From: Agapanthus africanus
Taxonomy: Eukaryota; Streptophyta; Magnoliopsida; Asparagales; Amaryllidaceae
NCBI GenBank assembly: GCA_030015575.1
Contig: CM057347.1
Coordinates: 409,356,248-409,420,247 of the forward strand
Direction: 5' to 3'
DNA: 64,000 nt
Part shown: positions 19,811 through 30,170 of the stretch, piece after piece
How positions within the stretch are numbered: position 1 is the first letter of the stretch
Layout of the letters: the number at the start of each line of letters is the position of its first letter
The notes under the pieces: model-generated
Database searches by the model: none
Seen by the model: the letters and a program-made list of their open reading frames with translations, nothing else
Told to the model about the DNA's origin: nothing
Program-made: the position numbers and the translations under genes

Positions 19811-21224
19811 TGTTGTATGTTTTTTGTGTATGCGTTTTGAAATCAAAAAATTAACCGCAATCAATAACGGTGTCGCTTGGTAGCTAGCCGAGATGAGTAC
19901 GAGTCGGTCCACAGGGAAAACGTGTTCTTTTCTAATTGTTCTAACGAGTCAATTCCTATTTGTGATAGGTTTTGATTTTTTAAAAACTAAGATTGAATTC
20001 AACTTGGATTAAAACCTTGTTAGGGTTAGGATTAAAACCTTGTTAGGGTTAGGATTAGGTTAGTTTGGAAAGTTATTTCTACTCACCGCTTTCTTTGCCC
20101 TAATTAAGAACTTAGGTGTTAGGGTAATAATTAATAAAAGGGATTAGCACGTTTGGGAAGAAACATAGTTTCTTCCTTTTGGTCCTTACCCGTCCTTTCT
20201 TAACTCTTAGCCCTAATCTCTATCTAAATCAACCACGACCGGTCTAACTAAGGAATCACCGCTATCTCGTAGGATAGGGTGCCGTAGTGAGCGGTGGGTG
20301 ATTGATTTACATAGAGTCCTAATTTAAAAATATTATAAGGGAAAGAAAGGAGTGAGAGATGTTCATCTCTCAAACCTACCCAATCCTAACCCTAACAAGT
20401 GAGGAACTACTCACTCATTAGGGAAATTGTGACAAAATTCATTTTTATATATTTTTATTAACCTAATTAACTTGCAGATAAATAAAGACAGGTAAAAATT
20501 GGAGAGAAATAAAATTGCAGATAAGAAAGATTCAAAATAAAAACTTACTTTTATTGATGCACTCTTTGACGATTACAAGGGAATTAAATTTAATCTAGAA
20601 TTAAAAAGAGGCATACTCTGAAAGAGTTGTAGGTTTTCCTATTTATAGATAGGAGAAACCCTAGGGTTTACATCTGATTCACATCTGAAATTACAATATT
20701 ACCCTAAGAAAACCGGGTCAATGCACCGACTCCCACCGACACGTGCTCTATATGGCCGCGGAACCGCGGCCGAATGCCTTGTTTGGCCGCGGATCCGCGG
20801 CCGTTTGATGGGCTCTTGGGCTCTGTTTTTCTGTGATGCTTCAAGTTGCTTTTTCCATCTGTTTTCTTCACTTGGTTTCTCAGAATATTTTCTATGTTCT
20901 TCCAGATTTCCATAGTGCAGAATGTTGTGGACTTTTACCGTTAGCTTCGTGTTGAAATCTTGAATGTTGTGCTGCCCTTATACGTTGTACAATCGAACTG
21001 TTCATTGATCTTCATTTATTCCTTAAACTGTAAGCGGTATCTTGCAGATTCATCTATTTGTTGGTCGTAGTCTCACATTTGTAGCGTTTTTTCACCATTT
21101 TCACTGTATTGTTCCGAGAACCTGTAACCTGCAACTATTTAGCAGACATGGATCAAAATCACCTATTTATTTGCAATATGATTAAGAATGGAGAATATAA
21201 TAATGCAAAATTCTGGTATGAACA
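19811..21224 (-). mobile_element. Athila-like LTR shared by two internal flanks
   Basis: The edges are TGTT (plus 19811) and AACA (plus 21224), giving TG...CA on either strand. A primer site and gag leader lie on its left, and a polypurine tract AAGTTTGGGGG lies on its right. So one LTR joins the 3' end of one element to the 5' start of another. It contains a GC-rich fold-back at 20754-20803. The ORF across its right edge (21109-21381) is not a known gene. Confidence 0.7.
20754..20803. other. Double CCGCGG palindrome in the Athila LTR
   Basis: Two near-copies of GGCCGCGGAWCCGCGGCCG (20754-20772 and 20785-20803) are each palindromic and also complementary to each other, separated by AATGCCTTGTTT. 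A long hairpin or two short ones can form. Confidence 0.75.
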
Positions 21225-21473
21225 AATACCCCCAAACTTATCTTTTGCTCGTCCCGAACAAATCCAATTTATTCTCGAAAAACCTAAGCTCGTTTTCGCA
21301 GGGAATCGCGATTGCACTGAGCTTGTGCAACAAGCCGTTAAACCTCTAGGTGTCCCTAGTAGGAGGAGTGTTGTCTCCTGAGGGTTTTCAGCGGATACTA
21401 CCCACAAAATCCGATCAATTTGATCTATTGACTTTCATCTTTCAATTCGGTGTTCTAGCAAGAAATTCTATTA
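21225..21473 (-). other. Athila-like 3' internal end with polypurine tract
   Basis: On the minus strand CGGGACGAGCAAAAGATAAG leads into AAGTTTGGGGGTATT (21225-21239) immediately before the LTR. The G-rich tract and the GGGACGAGCAAAAG context are typical of the 3' end of Athila-type elements. No coding remains are seen. Confidence 0.6.
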
Positions 21474-21759
21474 TCGGACATAGGATAGCTCGGAGACGAG
21501 CAAGTGAGCCGAGGGGTCCAAGCTATAGGATAGCTTGGAGACGAGCCCTTGGCTGGCGGTCAGCCGAAAGGGGAAGGTACTCCAGGAAGGTCTTTTTAGA
21601 GGGTCTGGTGCAGCCTTGGAGGCATGGCGCCGAGGAACGTCCCCGATGCGTTATATTTATCCCAGCTCCGTTGCCTCCAGGAATCTAGTGGGTTTGCGCG
21701 GATGGCACGTCACCTACTTCGTGTCGTGATCTGGGGAATTCCAACTTACGGGTATCATC
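21474..21759 (-). mobile_element. Truncated LTR of the Tat-like element
   Basis: It is homologous to 111-399 and ends at the same TGATGATACCC boundary. No polypurine tract lies beside it, so it may be the 5' LTR of the minus-strand element or a separate fragment. The Athila sequence abuts its cut side. Confidence 0.65.
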
Positions 21760-22196
21760 ACTACTCTATTTTTTGGCAGGTAACTACTATATTCATCAGA
21801 TAAACACTACAATTACATGACAACGACTATATTTTCCTAATAACTACTACTCCACGTGTTTTAAACTACCACTATTTATAAGTAATTATGTGTGGGTAAG
21901 TGCTGAAGTTTTCTGATAAATATAGCGATTCACTAGTAAATTTAGTGATTAACTGCTAAATGTAGTAGTTAATTACAAAATTTAGTAAATATTTGATAAA
22001 TGTAGTACTTATCTGCAAAAATTTACAAGAGCGGTATAGAAAATTTTTAAAAAAAATAAAAAATGGTTAGGAACCTAAAAAGTCCTCTTTTAGGTTATAC
22101 GGGTTTTTTCTTATCTTTTTTGACCAGAGACTTAGACTCACTATTTTTCTTTTTGCTAGAGACCTAGACCCATTTTAAAACGAAGTCACTTGCGCG
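21760..22196. other. AT-rich unassigned DNA with a short degenerate repeat
   Basis: Between 21934 and 22018 a roughly 21-base motif (TAAATNTAGTRATTAACTRC) repeats about four to five times. Otherwise I see no gene or element. The last eight bases (22189-22196) are the left target site of the hAT-like element. Confidence 0.5.
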
Positions 22197-22449
22197 TAGA
22201 GCTGTCACGGTTCCGTTTCGGTTCCGGTTTCACTAGACCGGGAATCGAATCTTTAAGGGAACAGTTCCTCAAATTGGAACCGGAACCTTGCTTGGTTTGA
22301 CCGGTTCCGGTTCCATTATAATTTTTGAATCCACCGGGTCTACGGTTCCGGTTCCGGTTTGATAAGAACCAGAACCGAACCATTCATTATCGGTTCGGTC
22401 CGGTCCCATGTGGTTTCGGTCTGGTCCTATGCGGTTCCGGTCCGGTTTG

Positions 22450-23480
22450 AATTTATTACAAACCTGATTAAGCCCGATAAGTTGACTCGATTTTGCATGA
22501 TCTCATATTCTTATTAAAAAAGCATGAATATGGTATGGAAAATGAGTGACTATATTGAATGAACAACAATAAAATTAAGGAAGAAATTAATACAACAATA
22601 TAACTTTAAGCATCAATTTTATAATGCCACATAAAGAAAGAGAGATGAGAGCAAAATCACCCATTAAGCAAAATCACAGAGTTAGGAAAGTATATGTATT
22701 GGAGAACTGGAAATTGTAAAAGTCTTGCACAGTTTAAAAACATTTTGAGCTATTATCTTTTAAAATAGAACAACAAAGGTGCTGTATTTTACAAACCTAT
22801 ATGAACTCAAATTGCAAACAGTAGTATGCATCAACACCGAGACTGAAATCACAACCATACATTAAGATTCCACACATAAACACAAGTTAATAATACTTTC
22901 AACAGTTGCAAATAAAAGAGAAGAAGGTCCATCAGTTTCAAGATGTCTGATTACTAATTAATTACAAGCAAGCAACACGAATGCCAACTTATACAAAAAC
23001 AATGTTATAGTCCAAAGAGAATACTAAGTAAATTACTATGCAACTCCTTAACCTTCCACTTCATGCATTTAGTCTGTGCATATGAAAAATAAACATTGTT
23101 AGTGAGACTCCATACGAAAAGATCACTAGTCATCACAACCTTCCATAATACAATTCTAAATTACCTTGAAAGCAGATTCATCAAGTTTATCATCACAACC
23201 CTCATCAATATCACATCCAAGTTTATATCTATGGAATATAAAAATTACAAAAGTAAATAGCATGTAAAATTTCAAGAGTTTTGCACTAAACATTCGTCCA
23301 ATTATATATATTACCTCTGGTCATTGATGGAAATGAGAACATCTCTCTAAGCCAATCTTGTAGTCAAATGAGTGCTTAAATGGTGTAAGGCTTAAAAAAC
23401 ATGTACGTTTCTTTTGAATTACCCTTGAACCGGTGCTAAAAGCAGACTTTGAAGCCACCGTTGATATGAGAATAACCAAG
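22450..23480. other. hAT-like element interior, no gene seen (left of solo LTR)
   Basis: AT-rich sequence with only short ORFs. I find no hAT dimerisation domain or other recognisable coding remnant. Confidence 0.5.
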
Positions 23481-23485
23481 ATATC

Positions 23486-24798
23486 TGTAACGACTCTGAA
23501 ATCACTGTACAAAATTTTTTTGTTATTGTACAGAAAAGAGTATTACAGTCTGTGTAAGAGTTAAAAATTATTTTTGTTAAATAAAGTAAGAAACAACTTG
23601 TAGCTCATTGGTAAGGCCTCTACACTGCCGTGACATAGCTTGTGCGTTCGATTCCCATCAAACCCAATTATTTTTAGATTTTTTTTCTTTGTAATTTTTG
23701 GAAGCCCAAGAGTTGCACGTACAATACACGGAGAAATGAAAAGTTTTAGAAAAATCAAACATGCGCAAAATGGAGTAAACACAGACATACACACGTGACA
23801 CGAATCTCGAGGCAATAACTCAAGATCCGACTGCCCAAACCCATCAAGGGCCGACGCCGACGGTTGATATCGGTCCAATTTGTTCCGCACTTTGCACACT
23901 TGTCCCTTCAGCTCCCCTTAACTCTCCTGCACTGTTTGATTTTCCTGCAATCAAACAGAGACTCTTCAATCCACCATTTAACACATTTTTAATGCATTTA
24001 ATCCAAAATTTTAATTCCCAAACCCTAATTTTCACTATAAATATCACCCCATGCCCTAGCTCCTCTCTATTCTGAAAATTTCTAACAAAATCACCTTAAA
24101 AGTTCCTAAGTGCAAGTGGAGTCAAGTGGAGTTAGCAATCAAGCTCTTTCCATAAAAAATCGAAACCGTTTCCGGAGCTTCCGCGACGCCATAAAGCCCC
24201 CTCCTTTCTTCCTTACTCTCTTCTCGATATTACCAAACCATAAGTCCCTCTCATCTATTCTTCTTTTCATCTCAATTCATCTATTCTCGTATACATGAAT
24301 ACTTTCCTTATCAAACTACAAATAACCACGTTAGAATAATTATCTTATACCAGTGAACGATCATATAAAATTTTACCTATTCATTTCACATTACATACTA
24401 TCTTCTCTTACTTTTCTTGGGACTTACCGAGCACTAGTTGGCTGACGACATCCCTTTCTGTTTCTTTCTTTGGAATGTTACCGGACTCTGAGGAGATAGA
24501 GCCCAATCCGGAGAACTTGGACCAGCTTGCTGCTCAGCCAGACTACTAGCTCTTTCCAGCCTGCACTTAATTTTTGTATGTCATTGTTTAGGTATTTGCT
24601 TTTATTATTGTATTTTTTATCTCAGCCAGTTGTATGCAAAATTGAATGTAAATAAAATTATTGTTTCATTTTATTACTCTTATCATTCTTGTTCATTGTT
24701 TTATTGCTTAATTACATTTAACGTATTTATTTTCATAATAAATACGTTACGGGCTTACCACGTCACCGTTTCCGTCTACCGGAAAACGGGACGTGATA
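23486..24798 (+). mobile_element. Solo Gypsy LTR with target duplication ATATC
   Basis: It starts TGTAACGACTC, typical of Tekay/Del-like Gypsy LTRs, and ends ACGGGACGTGATA. It is flanked on both sides by ATATC (23481-23485 and 24799-24803). No internal region is present, so the element was reduced by LTR-LTR recombination. The end is TA and not CA, as in the right LTR of the large Gypsy at 46981. The ORF at 24110-24298 is not a recognised gene. Confidence 0.8.
23597..23665 (+). other. tRNA-like segment (A and B boxes) inside the solo LTR
   Basis: TAGCTCATTGGTAAGGC (23601-23617) resembles a Pol III A box, and GCGTTCGATTCCC (23644-23656) resembles a B box, at tRNA-like spacing. A full cloverleaf is not convincing. 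It may be a captured tRNA/SINE head. Confidence 0.45.
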
Positions 24799-24803
24799 AT
24801 ATC

Positions 24804-25740
24804 TCCTGCCATTATAGCTGAAGTTGGATATGTGGTCTCATTAACTTCCCACCACTTAAGAATATCAAAGGTTCGCATCATTCGAAAAATCTAAAAGAAC
24901 AAAATACAACAAGTACATAAAATACTGAAAACAAAAACTGAAAACATAAAATCAGTCCATAGAAAAGAAACTGAATCACCACATTTCAATGGTATAATAT
25001 CAAGGAAGAGATCAAAAGCAAAAGAATCAATAAATCGCATCATTTTAGTGGTATAATATCCTTCTTTTAATCACCACATTTCAAACACATTTCATAGATT
25101 CATAATACATTCTTTCAATTTCTTAAACTACATTAAATTAAAAACAAATTTTTTTTTCCCAGCTTAGAAATCAGAGATCAACCCATTATAATTTCCCAAA
25201 ATCAAAGAAAAATGCGTCAAGATCTTACCTTTCCAAATGTCCCTCCACCTTCATGGCCAAAGACAAGAATCCATTGAAGCTCCATAAAAAAATCTACCTT
25301 TTTCTATCGAAATCTAAAGAAAAATGCATCAAGATCGCACTTTTTCAAATCTCAATCCGTCTTCATGGCCATAGAGAAAAACCCATTGAATCTCCTCAAA
25401 ATGTACTTTTTTGGATCTAGAAAAGCTAGCTAGGATCAGGATCAAAGGAAAGAGCGAACCATTAATAAATCCGTAGATTTTCAATGCGAGAAAGCGAAAA
25501 GAGATAAACCCAGTTGAGGAAATTGAAGAGAAGGCTTTCTTTTTTGGAGACGGTGGAAGCAACAAAGAGATTGAATGAAAGCTTGAGTTTTTTTTTTCCT
25601 TTTTTATTTTAGGTTCGTTTTTGTGAAATAAAAAATTGTTGGTTGCAGCGGAGAATAACTAAAGTCTAAAGCAAGAAATGTAGGACTAAGTTATTAGTTA
25701 CAGTTGACGGCAGTGTAGGAATTGGAATTAGGTTTTTTTT
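24804..25740. other. hAT-like element interior, no gene seen (right of solo LTR)
   Basis: AT-rich sequence holds two related stretches, AAAAATGCRTCAAGATC with TCATGGCCA, near 25208-25270 and 25320-25375. The minus-strand ORF 25329-25565 has no recognisable domain. Confidence 0.4.
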
Positions 25741-26199
25741 TACTTGGCTATACAAACGTGTTGTGGTCCGGGTCCGGTTTAGATCTAGAAAGTATGAAAC
25801 TGTCTAATAACTAATTATTGCGGTTTCGGTTCCGGTTCCGGTTCGGATAAAAATATGGTGGATTCGGACCCGAACCGTTGCTATTCACGGTTCTAAAATT
25901 AGAACCGGAACCAAATCGTTGCTCTACGGTCTGGTGTAGTCCGGTACCGGTTCCGGTTCTAAGTGACAGCCTTACCCACGCGCATGCCATTAATAGGTAA
26001 AAAAGAAAAGAAAAGAAAAGAAAAGAAATCATAGCATCATAAAGATAATGTGGGAACACCCCTGTAAAATCCAACTATAAAATCATGCTATACATCTGAA
26101 TCAGAGGATGCAGGAATTTCGGTTAGCATGGACAAAGTAAAGATAATGTTTTATTAAAAATCATTTTACAATTCTAAAGGAGAACAAATTTAAGATGCA

Positions 26200-26899
26200 C
26201 TGAAATTTTTATTATAGACACTTTGAAAACCACACCACAAAAGTAAAACATAATTTAAATTTTTTTTATCTTTACCATTATAACTAGAACTTAAGAGTTG
26301 CCGCGTGGCATTTTATCATTTTTTAAGGAAAACTTGGAAAAATGTTAAAATTCTATGAATTTTATTTTGCTCATCATCATCATCATCTCTCTCTCTCTCA
26401 CAAGTTATCCATGTATTTTGGAACTTTAAACAAACAGTTATACATGTCCCCTCATTATTTATTAAATTATGTCTAATCATTCTCATTATTATACTCTCTT
26501 TCTTCGTTCACATGCCCGCTCGTGCATGAATTCTAGTATTATAAAGACACTTTAAAATCCAAGCCACACAAATAAAATATAAAAGTAAATTTAGTAAGCA
26601 ATGAAAAAATTATATTATAAAGACATTTTGAAATTCACAATACAAAAGTAAGTCATAAAATTAAATTTAGTAACCATAAAGTAAGCAATGCATTTTTTTA
26701 TATTTTAAAGGCACTTTGAAACCCACACAACAAAAGCAATGAATTTTTTTTTATATTATAAAGACATTTTGAAACCCGCACTATAAAAGTAAAGAATAAA
26801 ATTAAATTTAGTAAGCAATGTATATTTTTTATTTTATATCGACACTTTGAAACTGACATCACAAAAATAAAACATAAAATTAAATTTAATAAGCAATAA
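26200..26899 (-). repeat. AT-rich tandem repeat, body of a SINE-like unit
   Basis: Units of about 70-90 bases share ATAAAGACAYTTTGAAACCC, CACAAAAGTAAAACATAAA and TTTAGTAAGCAATG. At least five copies lie in 26535-26899, and a more distant one lies near 26205-26260. They sit directly 3' (minus strand) of a tRNA-like head. Confidence 0.65.
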
Positions 26900-26960
26900 A
26901 ATTTGAACCCAATATCTTCTCTATGGAAGTAAGCTAATTTACCATTTAGGCTAGACTCTA
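26900..26960 (-). other. tRNA-like head (possible SINE)
   Basis: On the minus strand TAGCCTAAATGGTAAATTAGC resembles an A box and GGGTTCAAATT resembles a B box, about 43 bases apart. The tandem AT-rich body follows. This is the layout of a tRNA-derived SINE. The ends and target duplication are not clear. Confidence 0.45.
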
Positions 26961-27366
26961 CTATTGATTCATTTTAGCATATATATATAAGATATATTTT
27001 TAAGCCTGAGATACTACTCATTTGTGTTTTTACAAAAATTTAAAATTTAGTGGAGGTAATTGCCCCTGCTAGTGGAGTTGATTGCTCCTGCTTGACCCTA
27101 TATGATCCACGCCTAATCTGAACTGAAATCATATCCCACTAGCTATCCAAAGTCAGTCCTGCATCTCTTTGCCCCTCCACCCTTTTTGCTGTTTAAAAAC
27201 TAATTTATTCAAATTGCTTCAAGAATGGAAACTCATATAGGAATTGTCATTAACCAGGAGCCGAAAAAAAAATGATGGAAAAAATTTCTTTTTGGGTTCT
27301 TGTAAATTCATGAATATTAATTTCAATCTAATAAGAATTTGAAAAAGGAATTATCATTAATCAAAT
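26961..27366. other. Unassigned AT-rich DNA
   Basis: A short repeat TTGCYCCTGCTAGTGGAGTTGA occurs near 27060-27090. No gene or element is recognised. Confidence 0.4.
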
Positions 27367-27438
27367 AAAAAACGCGGAACAGTTTGCAATGGTCAATAAA
27401 TAGGGGAGTGATCCATTGCAAACCATTCCGCGTTTTTT
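27367..27438. repeat. Fold-back hairpin, 26-bp arms
   Basis: The left arm (27367-27392) and right arm (27413-27438) are complementary at 24 of 26 positions, with a 20-base loop. The arms begin AAAAAACGCGGAA and end GCAATGG. It could be a tiny MITE or a small-RNA hairpin. No target duplication is clear. Confidence 0.7.
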
Positions 27439-27535
27439 AAAAACGGGAACTCTTGATTTACGGCATATTTTAACGATCTGATCCGTTCAAGTTGATCACT
27501 GGTGGGGGTGGAGGGAGAAGGTCGGCACGGAACTA

Positions 27536-28153
27536 TGTTAAACGGTCAACCACGCAAAACACAATAAAACAACGAACGATAAAATAATGCGAGAACAAGA
27601 GAATCAAACCAGAAAGAGACACAAGATTTTTTAATGAGGTTCACCGACCGTATGGCTAGATCTCGGCAGAGCGGGATCTGCAAAACTTCTACTAATTTTT
27701 AGTCAAGTTATACCAAGAGCAAACCCTAGAGATTTCTTTCAAATCTCTCTAATCTCTCTTAGCCGTCATCTTCTCTTTAATGGCCCTTATTGTTTTAACA
27801 TATGAGATACACTATTTATATCCCAACTCTAATCCCATTTAAATTAGAATTCAACCGAATATACAAAATATTCGGTTCACACAGAAAACCTGCACGCAGA
27901 CGTCTGATGATCATTTCGACAGACGTCTGCCGCCTCTCTGTATTGACTACAAATATTGGGCAGATATCTGTCACTCCTTAGTCAGACATCTGCCGACGTT
28001 CTGGATTTTGGTTTCGACTTCATCAGACGTTTACCGCTTTTGCCTTCAGACGTCTGGTTTTGCTCTAAACTTTTGCTTGATGCTTCATGGATGGTCAGAC
28101 GTTTGAACCTCCTTGTTCAGACGTCTGAGGAAGATTCTCTATAAATATTAACA
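27536..28153 (-). mobile_element. Copia-3 3' LTR
   Basis: It runs TGTTAAAC to TTAACA on the plus strand. On the minus strand a purine-rich tract (CAAGTAGGAGAA) lies just upstream, so this is the 3' LTR of a minus-strand Copia. It is 618 bases long. Its right half carries repeated CAGACGTCTG palindromes. The matching 5' LTR is not in the window. Confidence 0.75.
27897..28127. promoter_or_regulatory. Array of CAGACGTCTG palindromes in the Copia-3 LTR
   Basis: Perfect copies lie at 27897, 27920, 28047 and 28118. One- to three-base variants lie at 27961, 27983, 28024 and 28096. The GACGTC core is a bZIP-type C-box. Eight sites in 230 bases is far above chance and suggests an enhancer array. Confidence 0.6.
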
Positions 28154-28234
28154 TTCTCCTACTTGGAGATTGTTCCGCCTTGACTTCCAAAAAAAGGTAA
28201 ACTTCACACGATTCTGCTATCTGCTCTTTTCTGT

Positions 28235-28312
28235 TCAAATCTTCTTGGAAAAATTCACCAACCTGCAATAGAGATCCAGCATATCTCTAACTACAACTTT
28301 AGTGAACATATC
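28235..28312 (-). pseudogene. Copia-3 RNase H C-terminal end
   Basis: The minus strand reads DMFTKVVVRDMLDLY and a short tail to TGA at 28235-28237. It is the usual end of Copia polyproteins, ahead of the 3' LTR. The rest of RNase H is lost at the join with the large Gypsy near 28313-28320. Confidence 0.6.
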
Positions 28313-28319
28313 CTAACCC

Positions 28320-29605
28320 TGCGTGAGGCGACCACGAGAAATCGTATGGCCTCTCTCGTGGCCACGTGGCGCCTCCCGGTTGGCTGGCGGCGGAGATTAA
28401 ATGATTGGGGGTCAATTCGTGATGATTGCCAATCATTGGTGCAGATTTTGGTGCGGGTATTGTGGATTTATTGTTACAAATTAAAACCCTATATATACAT
28501 CCCCTTTCCAATCAATTTCTCACAATTCTAAACTTCGAAAATTCCAAGAAAAATATTATGTTCTTCGTCTCGACGATGCCGGTGCTGTGATGATCCCCAT
28601 TCCTTCAAGAAAAATCCGAGCAAGGAGTTATTAAGGTTTTAGAAAAAAGGCTATGTTTCGATCCATAAATCAACATCTCAAATAACGGTAGGATCCGCTT
28701 CCCACACTTTTCATCCATCACCTTCTTTCTAATTAGGTTCTTAGATCTGAATTATAAACTTGATAAATGCTTTAATATGATGAAAAAAATAATCTTGCAT
28801 GTTCATATCGTGATAATATCATAATTATAAATTATAGTCTTGATGTTGATAACCCTACGGAGTAACGATCTACCCCACATGCATACACACCTACCTATAA
28901 TCATAAAGTTCATATTTTTGTTTAGTGGATACTACGATATCATTGCATGCTTACCCATAATACCTTTGGATCTCAAAAGATGTTTGCTTTCACAAAAATA
29001 CTTTTTTTATTTATTAAAAAGTTTCCGTTAAATTATAATACCTTATATGATGTAAGTTAAATTATATAAAATATCTTAAATATCTAAAAATGATATTTTT
29101 ATAAACTAAATACTTTAGTTTCAATAAAATCTCTCGAATTTGAGGAAAATTGTGTTTTTTTACATGCATAATTATATATATCCTAACTAAATATTTTACA
29201 TGAAACACCCCGTGGTTACCAGGCAAACGTTTCTAAAAATGACATAAATCATGCCGCTCATGTGCAGCGGTTGTCAACACAGAGTTGTTTTTGTAGAATA
29301 TCAATTTTAATAAAATACCTTGAACGTTTCTAAAATATTTATTTTTAATAAAATAACAAGGTCCTACCTAAAAAAATAAAGTACCACGTTCCTTAATAAC
29401 GATATTTTTATAATATCCTACTATTTATAAAAGTGATATTTTCATTAAAATATCATAACCTTTTTCTAAAAGCATTATTTTTAAAAATATCAAAATCTGC
29501 AATAATTTTTTTTTCTAATAAGGTAATTTCATAAAAATATCATATAGCTTTAAAATAAGATGTTTTCATAAACTTATTATAAATCTTTATCAAAAGATAA
29601 TTACC
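28320..29605 (+). repeat. Left LTR fragment of the Tekay-like Gypsy
   Basis: It is homologous to the right LTR from GCGTGAGG/GCTTGAGG through the AT-rich part. The first roughly 560 bases and the last part of the LTR are missing. It lacks the 439-bp MITE present in the right copy, so the MITE came after the element. Confidence 0.75.
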
Positions 29606-29772
29606 AATAAGCAAATTTTTTCTTGTGTCTTATGTCTATAGAATTCTTACCTCTATTAACATCAATTATTCTTTTCCCTTGCAATAATTATCATTCCTCC
29701 TTGCAAGTCACCATCTCGTCCTGTTTTTGAACTCATTGGTAACTTAAATCCCGTCCTCTTTCCAGATAAGTT

Positions 29773-30170
29773 ATGGTAGAACGTCACTTCAACCGAAACG
29801 GATGGGAAAACCGGGATGATGAAACTGTTGCACAACACGCAGCGATGATACAATTGTTACAGGGCCTCCTGAAGAATCAGCAACAACAGACCGCTATACT
29901 GCAACGGTTGTTAAGTCAGAGGTCGAGAGAGGCTCGATGTCATGAAGCAACCACGAAACAGCGAAGAAAATATCATCATGCAAGAATTAAACACCCCATC
30001 AGTCAGATATCCGGGGGAGCATCTTCCAAGTTCAACGGATGGTAACAATTCAGGAGGCCAGCAGGGCCAAACGTTTCAAGACGATCTACAATTATCTGCA
30101 ATTATTGTGGTAGAGTCGGACACTATATATGTGACTGCCGTGTCTTAAACAAACTTTGTATAGTTTGTGG
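29773..30170 (+). pseudogene. Tekay-like gag with CCHC knuckle
   Basis: MVERHFNRNGWENRDDETVA starts a short frame with a Gln-rich helix. A frame change leads to a CCHC zinc knuckle CNYCGRVGHYICDC (30097-30138), followed by CRVLNKLCIVCG. It would bind RNA in particles. The large capsid part is missing, and several frame breaks are present. Confidence 0.6.

Larger units (their letters stand above)
22197..25974. mobile_element. hAT-like non-autonomous transposon with GGTTCCGG-rich ends
   Basis: The left end TAGAGCTGTCAC and the right end (complement) TAAGGCTGTCAC are inverted repeats. About 250 bases inside each end are packed with GGTTCCGG/CCGGAACC copies in both orientations. The flanking 8-mers CTTGCGCG and CCCACGCG match at 5 of 8, and all three differences are transitions. 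This fits an old 8-bp hAT target duplication. No transposase domain is seen. About 1.3 kb is a later solo LTR insertion. Confidence 0.65.

Noticed and set aside
21109..21381. 90-codon plus-strand ORF starting MFREPVTCNYLADMDQ
   Set aside because: It crosses the Athila LTR edge and polypurine tract, so it is noncoding element sequence read in frame by chance.
22186..22383. Minus-strand ORF with Arg-Asn repeats, and the like at 25811-26074
   Set aside because: Both translate the GGTTCCGG subterminal repeats of the hAT-like element.
23597..23665. Functional tRNA gene
   Set aside because: A and B boxes are present but acceptor and anticodon stems do not pair well, and it sits in an LTR.
25329..25565. 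78-codon minus-strand ORF
   Set aside because: No recognisable domain, AT-rich setting, no splice or promoter context; not enough to call a gene.
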